From positions 1-64,000 of the forward strand of contig JAOUJW010000021.1 of assembly GCA_029882975.1 (NCBI GenBank): a stretch of DNA of 64,000 nucleotides, in the 5' to 3' direction. The notes below the pieces were generated by a model. That model ran no database searches. It saw only the letters and a list, made by a program, of their open reading frames with translations, and had not been told where the DNA came from. How positions within the stretch are numbered: the first letter of the stretch is position 1; each line of letters starts with the position of its first letter. The DNA comes from Gammaproteobacteria bacterium. GTDB taxonomy: Bacteria; Pseudomonadota; Gammaproteobacteria; SZUA-152. Of the stretch, positions 38,036 to 46,810 are shown one piece after another. A program made the translations under genes and the position numbers.

Positions 38036-38719
38036 ATGTTTAAACAATATTTTCAAACCGGCTTACGCCGGATGCTTGTGGGTTCTCTTGTTTTTGCGGC
38101 AATGACAGGAAGCGCTGCGGTTACAGCGGAATCTGCAGATATGGAGCGATTGTCGCGATTCTATAAACAAGTAAAAAGCCTGCAAGCTACTTTCGTACAA
38201 AGAGTGGATGCCTCCGGTTTTTCATCCATTGAGGAATCTGCCGGTGTGTTTTATTTACAGCGCCCGGGGCGATTTCGCTGGGATTACACCAAACCCTATA
38301 AGCAACAAATTATCGCCGATGGTAAAAAGCTCTGGGTCTATGACGTCGACATGGATCAAGTGATTGTGAAAAAACTGGATCTGGCATTGGGAAGCACCCC
38401 GGCGGTGCTGTTGAGCGGAACTCAGGAATTGAAGCAGCAATTCACGGTGGATCGTATACGCGATTTGCAGGGGCGTCCTGCCGGTCTGGTTTGGTTGCGT
38501 TTGTTACCTAAAGATAAGGAATCCAATTACCAACATATCGTTCTGGGGTTTAATCAGGATAACCTGGAGGTGATGGAGTTGTTGGATAACTTTGGACAGG
38601 CTACCGTCATGCGTTTCAGTGACATTAAACGTAATCCCAATTTGGATGCGTCGCTATTCCAGTTTACGCCGCCTTTGGGTGTGGATGTGATTGGTGCCGA
38701 GGACGTTCTGGGCCAATGA
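38036..38719 (+). CDS. lolA: Outer-membrane lipoprotein carrier LolA
   Basis: 227 residues from ATG 38036 (TTG 38024 adds four). Signal peptide to about residue 30, then the LolA half-barrel with QATFVQRV, GVFYLQRPGRFRWDY and KLWVYD. It ferries lipoproteins from LolCDE to LolB across the periplasm. ftsK-lolA is a conserved pair; a second LolA-like fold protein is at 49399. Confidence 0.95.
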   Translation: MFKQYFQTGLRRMLVGSLVFAAMTGSAAVTAESADMERLSRFYKQVKSLQATFVQRVDASGFSSIEESAGVFYLQRPGRFRWDYTKPYKQQIIADGKKLWVYDVDMDQVIVKKLDLALGSTPAVLLSGTQELKQQFTVDRIRDLQGRPAGLVWLRLLPKDKESNYQHIVLGFNQDNLEVMELLDNFGQATVMRFSDIKRNPNLDASLFQFTPPLGVDVIGAEDVLGQ

Positions 38720-38767
38720 GACACCGAGACGATGCGCTATTGCCCGGCCACTTTGTGAGACGCTGAG

Positions 38768-39139
38768 ATGCAGTGGTTAGCAATAGCCGCCGGCGGAGCT
38801 TTGGGGTCGTTGTTGCGGTTTTTATCTTCCAGCGGTTTGCATCACTGGTTAGGGCGTTCGTTTCCCTACGGTACTTTGTTTGTGAATGTGACAGGCTCAC
38901 TGATAATGGGATTTTTGTACATTCATTTCACCAGCCGCATGGAACTGGGGCCGCAGTGGCGGGCTTTTTTTCTGGTGGGCTTGCTGGGGGCTTTTACCAC
39001 TTTTTCTACATTTTCTTTGGAAACGGTGCAATTACTGGAAGAGGGAAGGGCGCTTCAGGCTTTATTGAATATGCTGCTTAACGTAGGTGTATGTGTCGCC
39101 GCGGCATGGGCTGGAATCTGGTTGGGCCGAGCGGCATAA
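38768..39139 (+). CDS. crcB: Fluoride channel/exporter CrcB (FluC)
   Basis: 123 residues, four helices. GGALGSLLRF (9-18), NVTGS and the TTFSTFSLE filter region (about 78-86) are diagnostic. It exports fluoride as a dual-topology dimer. The 48-base gap after lolA is too short and has no sign of a fluoride riboswitch. Confidence 0.95.
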   Translation: MQWLAIAAGGALGSLLRFLSSSGLHHWLGRSFPYGTLFVNVTGSLIMGFLYIHFTSRMELGPQWRAFFLVGLLGAFTTFSTFSLETVQLLEEGRALQALLNMLLNVGVCVAAAWAGIWLGRAA

Positions 39140-39184
39140 GCGGTTTGGAACAGGACTGTAAAACAGAGATTAAGGTAATCATAA

Positions 39185-40459
<1,275 letters not shown>

Positions 40460-40489
40460 GGGTTAGGTTAGAGTAGGACGGAATAAAAC

Positions 40490-41881
40490 ATGCAATATTT
40501 TCCCATGTTTGTCAGCTTACAGCAGCGCCCTTGCGTTGTGGTGGGTGGTGGAGAAGTGGCAGCCAGAAAAGTGGCGCTGTTGGTTAGAGCCGGTGGAGAT
40601 GTTACCGTCATTGCACCGAAATTGTGTGAAAGCCTGCAGCGCCGTTTGGATGATGCCCAAATCAAGCATCATTCCAAAACCTTTGAGGATACCGATATTG
40701 AGCGCTGTACAGTTGTCATTGCGGCCACCGATGACAGAACGACCAACAAGCGGGTTTCCGAGATTGCCCGGCAAAACAATATTCCGGTAAATGTAGTGGA
40801 TCAGCCGGAGCTGTGTACTTTTGTAGTACCGTCAATTATTGATCGTTCGCCGGTTCAAGTTGCCGTGTCAACCGGTGGCGCTTCACCGGTGCTGGCGCGA
40901 TTGCTGCGTTCGCGGTTGGAAACCATATTACCTGCAGCATATGGCAGCCTGGCTTCGCTTATGGAAGAGTTTCGGGATAAGGTCAAGCAGCAGTTTTCCG
41001 GCGGAGATAAGCGGCGGCGATTCTGGGAAACCGTCATACAGGGACCTATCTCGGAGCTTGTGTTTGCCGGTAAAGAAGAGGCTGCTCGTGAAGCTATGCA
41101 TACCGCCATAGACGAGGGTGAGCATACTGTGCCCGATTTTGGCGAAGTGTATTTGGTGGGGGCCGGACCGGGAGATCCCGATTTATTGACCTTTCGAGCC
41201 TTGCGCTTGTTACAGCAGGCAGAGGTTATCGTTTACGATCGCCTCGTATCTGAGGAGATACTGGATCTGGCAAGACGAGACGCTGACCTGGTCTATGTGG
41301 GTAAGGAAAGGGACAAGCATACCCTGCCTCAAGAGGATATAAACCAAATGTTGGTACGCATTGCCAAGAAAGGTAAACGGGTATTGCGTCTGAAAGGGGG
41401 CGATCCGTTTATTTTTGGTCGCGGCGGTGAGGAAATACAGACCTTAATGGACGAGGGAATTCCGTTTCAGGTGGTGCCCGGCATAACGGCAGCCAGTGGT
41501 GCCGCCTCATATGCCGGTATTCCTTTAACACACCGGGATTATGCTCAATCGGTCATGTTCGTAACCGGGCACCTTAAAGACGGCAGCATGGATCTAAACT
41601 GGACCGCGTTGACACAACCAGGCCAAACGGTGGTGGTGTATATGGGCTTGTTGGGCCTCCCTAATCTGTGTAACAAACTGGTGGAAAAGGGCTTGAGCGC
41701 GGATACACCTATGGCCCTGGTACAACAGGCTACCACCAAGCGCCAACGGGTTTTGGTTGCAACCGTAGGGACTATGGTGAAAAAAATGGTCGATCAAGAT
41801 ATCAAACCGCCTACCTTGATTATTATCGGTGAGGTTGTGGCGTTGCATGAGAAGCTGGCCTGGTTCCAACCAGTAGAGTGA
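40490..41881 (+). CDS. cysG: Siroheme synthase, trifunctional CysG
   Basis: 463 residues. The N-terminal half (1-205) is precorrin-2 dehydrogenase/ferrochelatase with NAD loop VVGGGEVAARK; the C-terminal half (from about 217) is uroporphyrinogen-III methyltransferase (VGAGPGDPDLLT, KGGDPFIFGRGGEE). It makes siroheme for sulfite or nitrite reductases. A GGACGGA site precedes ATG. Family length is normal. Confidence 0.97.
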   Translation: MQYFPMFVSLQQRPCVVVGGGEVAARKVALLVRAGGDVTVIAPKLCESLQRRLDDAQIKHHSKTFEDTDIERCTVVIAATDDRTTNKRVSEIARQNNIPVNVVDQPELCTFVVPSIIDRSPVQVAVSTGGASPVLARLLRSRLETILPAAYGSLASLMEEFRDKVKQQFSGGDKRRRFWETVIQGPISELVFAGKEEAAREAMHTAIDEGEHTVPDFGEVYLVGAGPGDPDLLTFRALRLLQQAEVIVYDRLVSEEILDLARRDADLVYVGKERDKHTLPQEDINQMLVRIAKKGKRVLRLKGGDPFIFGRGGEEIQTLMDEGIPFQVVPGITAASGAASYAGIPLTHRDYAQSVMFVTGHLKDGSMDLNWTALTQPGQTVVVYMGLLGLPNLCNKLVEKGLSADTPMALVQQATTKRQRVLVATVGTMVKKMVDQDIKPPTLIIIGEVVALHEKLAWFQPVE

Positions 41882-41901
41882 TGTGGTATTAAGCTACCCC
41901 A

Positions 41902-42072
41902 GGGAACCTCTGATAAACGCCATGAATGGCATTTATAAGAACTAAATTGTCAATTGCTTCGTTGCCTGCAGGATGTAGGCAAGGGCCTTGAGCACGACGC
42001 GGAAGCTTTTCGCTTTGCACTGAACAGTTTATTTTTCATCTATGCTTATCCAGGAATTAATCAAAGGTTCCC
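41902..42072. mobile_element. 171-bp element with terminal inverted repeats, MITE-like
   Basis: GGGAACCTCTGAT (41902-41914) and ATCAAAGGTTCCC (42060-42072) are inverted copies differing at one base. Inside are short hairpins (GCCAT/ATGGC near 41920, GCCTGCA/TGTAGGC near 41968). There is no ORF. It fills nearly the whole gap between cysG and the convergent response-regulator gene and ends 4 bases from that gene's stop. The form fits a non-autonomous insertion-sequence derivative. Confidence 0.6.
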
Positions 42073-42075
42073 CAG

Positions 42076-43314
42076 TTAGAACAATTCAATGTCGGCATTG
42101 AAGGGTTCGTCTTCTTTATCTTTGTTTCCTTTCTCGCTCCAGTCGCTTGAGTCGGGGTTTTGTCGATGCAGCATATTGTCCACCAGTTGAATTTGTTCTT
42201 CGGTCAATTGTTGTAAGCGTTTTAGATCATCGATTATGGTACTGCCGCTTTGCTTCGACGAGTAACTGAATTTCAGTGCGTTATTCACCGCGTCTCCCAC
42301 CAATTGTGAAATCCGGTCACAGCGGCTCGCGTCGGTAGCGCTGGGTAGCAGTTGCGCCAATCGGGTTTGCATATCTCCCAGCGTGCCGGCGCTGCGTTGT
42401 TGGTCCTCTCTAATGGTGTTAGCCAATGCCGCTAGACCGGTTTGGATCTCCGTAAACGATTGTATGCTGGATACGTATTGCTTAACTAATTGATGTTCGG
42501 AGTTGAACATGCTGATTTTGGCATCCGCAGCAGCCAGCAAGGACGGAAAATAGTCTTTGTAACGACCATACAGTTCCATATTGTCCAAGGGCATATTGTT
42601 GATTAGCAGGGATATGTGTGGAAAGTTGATTTGAGTGCGACAACCAAAATCAATAAAACGGCGCTCATCGTGTAATTTGGAAATAAGCTCACATTCCAAC
42701 GGGCTGGCGGTTCCACGGCTGCTGAAAAATTGTCGACCCTCATCGGTCTTCATCATTACGGAACTGTTGAGGGCAAACGTACTCAGGATAGAGAAGAGTT
42801 TGCGAGCCAATTCTTCATAGCCTCTGATATCCATAATATCCATGGAAAATTGCGCTACTTTTCCCATATCACTACTACCAGACATAGCTGCCATGGCGGC
42901 GCGGCGAGCACGTTCAGCTTCTTGCAGTAATTTGTCTTGTTTGCTGCGAAACTTGTTGATAACTGTAATTTTGGCCAACATATCTTCGGTATTGAAGGGT
43001 TTAACCATGTAGTCGTCTGCCCCCATTTCATAGGCTTGCATACGTATACGTAAAGATTCGTGGGATGACATAAATACAACAGGAATGTGGGCGGTTATAT
43101 CGTTTTGCTTGAGTTGGTCGCAAACCTCATAACCGTTTAATCCGGGCATTTCCAGATCCAGCAAGATAATATCCGGGTTACATTCCTGAGCCTTGGCCAA
43201 GCCATCATGGCCGTTGGCGGCTATTTGTGAATGGTGAACATTTTGTAAAGCACACTTGATGTAGGTGTGCTGAAAAGGATCATCATCAATGACAAGAATA
43301 TTTAGAGCGCGCAT
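42076..43314 (-). CDS. Response regulator with unrecognised output region
   Basis: 412 residues. Residues 1-120 are a REC domain with D11/D12, phospho-acceptor D53, S83/S84 and K105 (MVKPF). A short coiled coil (about 118-145) leads to a ~270-residue region I cannot assign; it is helical, has no GGDEF, EAL, HD-GYP or DNA-binding motif, and ends in an acidic Asp/Glu/Lys tail. No histidine kinase gene is next to it. The same-strand neighbour upstream is a diguanylate cyclase, so a signalling link is possible. There is a 310-base gap between the two. Confidence 0.8.
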   Translation of the reverse strand: MRALNILVIDDDPFQHTYIKCALQNVHHSQIAANGHDGLAKAQECNPDIILLDLEMPGLNGYEVCDQLKQNDITAHIPVVFMSSHESLRIRMQAYEMGADDYMVKPFNTEDMLAKITVINKFRSKQDKLLQEAERARRAAMAAMSGSSDMGKVAQFSMDIMDIRGYEELARKLFSILSTFALNSSVMMKTDEGRQFFSSRGTASPLECELISKLHDERRFIDFGCRTQINFPHISLLINNMPLDNMELYGRYKDYFPSLLAAADAKISMFNSEHQLVKQYVSSIQSFTEIQTGLAALANTIREDQQRSAGTLGDMQTRLAQLLPSATDASRCDRISQLVGDAVNNALKFSYSSKQSGSTIIDDLKRLQQLTEEQIQLVDNMLHRQNPDSSDWSEKGNKDKEDEPFNADIELF

Positions 43315-43495
43315 ACGAATGAGTTATGTCCGTGTAAAAGTGTGTGTGCGTTAATGTTTTTTCGGTTACTTTGGGTTTTACTTTATGTTTAATGGTAAAT
43401 TCTTTATATATTTTGTAACAGGTCGATGACGGTCCGGTTAATGTTGCAGAAATGTCTCCTTTTTAGGTTTGAACCGGTATTTTTATCGGGAAACG

Positions 43496-43606
43496 ATGAT
43501 GAATGTGACACAGGCAGTACGACGGCGAAAATCCGCCCGGGCTTTTCCGGATAGAGTTGTCGAAGCGGTTCCAGTGCGAGAGATTTCTGTTCGATTATTT
43601 GGTTAA
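43496..43606 (+). pseudogene. Nitroreductase-family N-terminal remnant
   Basis: ATG 43496 to TAA 43606 encodes 36 residues, MMNVTQAVRRRKSARAFPD followed by a VVEAVPVREI segment. This matches the start of nitroreductase-family FMN proteins, where a basic-Ser-x-Arg-x-Phe motif binds FMN phosphate and is followed by a proline-containing turn. The rest of the ~200-residue protein is absent: the frame stops and the next gene, on the other strand, begins 19 bases on. A GGGA lies 7 bases before the start. It is best read as a relic of a deleted gene. Confidence 0.6.
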
Positions 43607-43624
43607 GGGGGGCTAACCGATAAC

Positions 43625-45922
43625 CTAGCTGCTCTTGCGTTCCTCCCTGTGGAAAAAACAATGGGTGTTCTTACCCAGTTTTTTGGCATGGTACATGGCT
43701 TGGTCGGCATGTTGCAGCAGACTTTCCCCAGTGGTGCCATCGTCGGGGTAGATGGCCACACCAATGCTGGCAGTAACCTCAAGCACTTGTGTGCCGGATT
43801 CTTTGCGAGCATGCAGGTTTTGGGAAAGTCTGGCAACAATGGAATTGATTTCTGACAGCGATGCGAGTTCATGTAGGATTACTGCAAATTCATCCCCGCC
43901 CAGGCGTGCAACCGTATCATCCGAACGAACTTGATTCTGGATTTTCTGTGCCATATCAATCAGTACTTCATCGCCCGCCGCATGGCCCAGGTCGTCGTTT
44001 ACTTTCTTAAAACCGTCCAGATCGATGTACAAAACAGCAAACAACAGCTGTTTACGGTCAGCGCGTTGTAATGCGGTGCGCAGACGGTCATGAAATAGAA
44101 AGCGGTTGGCCAGGTTTGTTAATTGATCAAAGTGAGCCAGTTGTTCCAGTTTTTCCTGGTTTTCCTTTAAGGTAGAAATGTCCAGTATGATCATGGCATA
44201 GTGGGTAATCTCACCTTTACTATTGAGTACTGCGGATACAGATGTTTGACAAGGCTTGGCGCCACCGTCTTTGTGCCGACTCCATATTTCCCCCTGCCAC
44301 TGGGTGTGAGCTGTTATTGTCGGCCATAAATGCTCAATAAAATCCTGATTGTGGTTTTTACTGCTAAACATCAGCGGTACATGGCTGATGAGTTCCTTGC
44401 GAGTATATCCGGTGAGTTTGCAGAAAGCCGTGTTACTGTCCAGGATACTGCCATACGCATCCAGAACGGTAATAGCTTCCTGGCTATTGTCGAATACGAC
44501 CTTTGCCATACGGAGTTTTTCTTCGGTGTGGCGTCGCTCGGTAATATCGCGTACGGTACCCACCAGGCGTTGAGCGTGTCCATTGACATCGGCATACACT
44601 TGTCCTGATATTTTGACAATTCTTTCCCGGCCATTGGGCCGGACGATGGAATGTTCCAGGGTGAAGCCGCAACGGTTAGCGAGAGCGGATCCAATCTCGT
44701 TTTGAACACGGTTTTTGTCACTATCCGCTACCTGCTGATAAAAAGCTTGCATGCTGGGTTCTGTTGTATCGGGATGGGTTCCTAAAATGCGGTGAAGTTC
44801 TTCAGACCAACTGACGGTATTGTTGTTGAGGTCTTGAACCCAGCTGCCCAGGTGGGTAAGTTGCTGAGCTTTGTTTAACATATCAGCCTGGTTTTTCAGA
44901 TCCTGTTCAGCCTGTTTTAATTGGCTGATATCCCGCAGACTGACAATGCCTGTAGTGATTCCGTTATGCTTGGAGAAACTGAGGCTGATGTGAACCGGAA
45001 TTTCCGTGCCGTCACTCAGTAGAGCACTAAATTCCTTCAGATCGTTTTTGGAGCGGTTGGTAGCGGAATGAAACGCGTTTTGTCGCCATTGGCCGTGGTT
45101 TTGTCGAAAACGTTCCGGGATCAGACATTCGATTTCCATCCCGATGATTTCATCTTTGTGGTAAGCAAATAATTGGGTAGCTTGGTAGTTGGCTTGAAGA
45201 ATTTTTCCTTCGGTGTTGACAATGAACAGGGGGTTGGGCACTGATTCCAATAAATCGGTGGTGTATTGGTTTTGGTTATCCAATAGTTTATGAGTGTAAA
45301 AGAGTTTTCGTAAACCAACCAGGATGATGAAGGCGATGGCGATCACAATCGGTACCAGGGCAAAAATACTTCCGCTCATGCTGCGCAACTCTTCGAACAA
45401 CATTTGATTGTGTTGCGTATCCTCTGATTCGCTGTAATGCCGGTTCAGGGCGTGGATGGCCATCATGCCGGGGCCGCTGCCGAAGGTTTTTTGTTCAATG
45501 GCGGAATTGGTTGCTGTGATAGTCAGGCGTTTGGCATATAGCTGTAGGACGGTATGGAAAGCCTTAAGTTGCTCTTGAGTTTCGTGATGATCGTGCTCCA
45601 GGGTTTTTAATGTTTCCACATCCCGAAAAACAATGTTCAATTGTTTTTGAGCTGCAGCCACTACGCTAGTATCGCCTTGTTCCAATTGTTCGAAGAATTG
45701 CAAAAAACCCGGCTGAGAATTATTGCCATGGCTGAAGTGATCTTCCAGATGCTTCAGTGTGGTGTGCATTTGTTGGTAAACACGATGCCACTGCTCCACT
45801 TTTTTTAAGTGTGCATTCAAATGGTTACCAAACTGGACAACCGCGGCAGAAAGTCCGGTGGTCAAAATGATCACGGCTATGATGTTGAGTGTAAACGAAT
45901 TTAGGACCTTCGGGTGTTTCAT
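43625..45922 (-). CDS. Membrane-anchored PAS-PAS-PAS-GGDEF diguanylate cyclase
   Basis: 765 residues from ATG 45922 (TTG 45976 would add 18; neither has a good site). Two transmembrane helices (about 10-30 and 190-210) bracket a ~160-residue periplasmic helical sensor region. Three PAS domains follow (about 225-345, 350-470, 475-600). The GGDEF active site near residue 676 is intact and is preceded by RSDD, a product-inhibition RxxD site at the correct 5-residue spacing. It should make cyclic di-GMP in response to a periplasmic or PAS-bound signal. There is no EAL domain. Confidence 0.92.
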   Translation of the reverse strand: MKHPKVLNSFTLNIIAVIILTTGLSAAVVQFGNHLNAHLKKVEQWHRVYQQMHTTLKHLEDHFSHGNNSQPGFLQFFEQLEQGDTSVVAAAQKQLNIVFRDVETLKTLEHDHHETQEQLKAFHTVLQLYAKRLTITATNSAIEQKTFGSGPGMMAIHALNRHYSESEDTQHNQMLFEELRSMSGSIFALVPIVIAIAFIILVGLRKLFYTHKLLDNQNQYTTDLLESVPNPLFIVNTEGKILQANYQATQLFAYHKDEIIGMEIECLIPERFRQNHGQWRQNAFHSATNRSKNDLKEFSALLSDGTEIPVHISLSFSKHNGITTGIVSLRDISQLKQAEQDLKNQADMLNKAQQLTHLGSWVQDLNNNTVSWSEELHRILGTHPDTTEPSMQAFYQQVADSDKNRVQNEIGSALANRCGFTLEHSIVRPNGRERIVKISGQVYADVNGHAQRLVGTVRDITERRHTEEKLRMAKVVFDNSQEAITVLDAYGSILDSNTAFCKLTGYTRKELISHVPLMFSSKNHNQDFIEHLWPTITAHTQWQGEIWSRHKDGGAKPCQTSVSAVLNSKGEITHYAMIILDISTLKENQEKLEQLAHFDQLTNLANRFLFHDRLRTALQRADRKQLLFAVLYIDLDGFKKVNDDLGHAAGDEVLIDMAQKIQNQVRSDDTVARLGGDEFAVILHELASLSEINSIVARLSQNLHARKESGTQVLEVTASIGVAIYPDDGTTGESLLQHADQAMYHAKKLGKNTHCFFHREERKSS

Positions 45923-46091
45923 AGGCAAATCGGGCTTTTGTGTCTGAATATCTTTATAGCGGCAATCATTTAGCAATCATTGTAAAAGGTGATTTACATT
46001 TGTGGTGTCGTAAGGCGTTGATGTAGTGGGAAATACAGTTGTGAGAAAACGGCGGCTTGACAGCAGGTGGGAGCTGGATCATAATTAAAAC

Positions 46092-46103
46092 GAACACTCG
46101 TTC
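46092..46103. promoter_or_regulatory. Palindromic operator candidate for the TetR cassette
   Basis: GAAC-N4-GTTC within AACGAACACTCGTTCTT, 21 bases before the tetR start. Position and symmetry fit autoregulation by the TetR protein coded just downstream. Confidence 0.5.
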
Positions 46104-46123
46104 TTTATTAAAGGTGAAAAAGA

Positions 46124-46795
46124 ATGGCTCCCAAAGTTTCTGACCAGCATCAAGAGGCCCGTCGACAACAGATTCTCAAGGCGGCCTTGGTTTGTTTTGC
46201 GGCGAACGGCTTTCATAAGACCACCATGCGGGATATCTGCCGCGAAGCCGGTCTTAGTACCGGTGCGGTTTACAGCTATTTCGAAAACAAGGAAGTCTTG
46301 ATTCGAGCCTTGAATGAATGGGGAAGACAATTGAATCAGGCGGCATTCAACGCCGGTACAACGGAAGCAGGCTCACAGGAGACACTGTCCCCGCAAGCGG
46401 TCATGTCTAAAGTATTGCGGGCGTTCATACTTCGAGCGGGCGATCCCACCATGCGCAATGCCATACGAGCCGATGCCATGTTTATGACGGAGATGCTCAC
46501 GGATGACAAACTGGCGCATATGGGTTGTGAGGAATACGAACAACAACTGGTGGGAACTATAATTAACATCGTAACTCAGATGCAGGAGACTGGATGCATG
46601 GATGCTCAGTGCAACAGCCGTGCCGTAGCGGAAGTGTTGTTCAGTTTAGTGCAAGGGGTTTATTGGCAAATATTGATCAATCCCAATTTGGACCTGCATG
46701 CCTATGCAGATGCTGTAGAAGCAACTGTGTTCGGCCGGTTGTGGATATCAACACCGGGATGTGTTGAACCCAATGGCGGTCCGGAGAAGGACTAA
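46124..46795 (+). CDS. TetR-family transcriptional regulator
   Basis: 223 residues. The N-terminal helix-turn-helix is clear (ILKAALVCFAANGFHKTTMRDICREAGLSTGAVYSYF written across residues 17-53; recognition helix STGAVYSYF). The ligand-binding C-terminal domain is variable and gives no ligand. The RND permease gene starts 15 bases downstream, so it is probably the repressor of its own cassette. Confidence 0.93.
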   Translation: MAPKVSDQHQEARRQQILKAALVCFAANGFHKTTMRDICREAGLSTGAVYSYFENKEVLIRALNEWGRQLNQAAFNAGTTEAGSQETLSPQAVMSKVLRAFILRAGDPTMRNAIRADAMFMTEMLTDDKLAHMGCEEYEQQLVGTIINIVTQMQETGCMDAQCNSRAVAEVLFSLVQGVYWQILINPNLDLHAYADAVEATVFGRLWISTPGCVEPNGGPEKD

Positions 46796-46810
46796 ACCAC
46801 AAGTTAGTAA

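Noticed and set aside
38720-38767. Possible fluoride riboswitch before crcB
   Set aside because: The gap is only 48 bases and shows no crcB-motif pairing.
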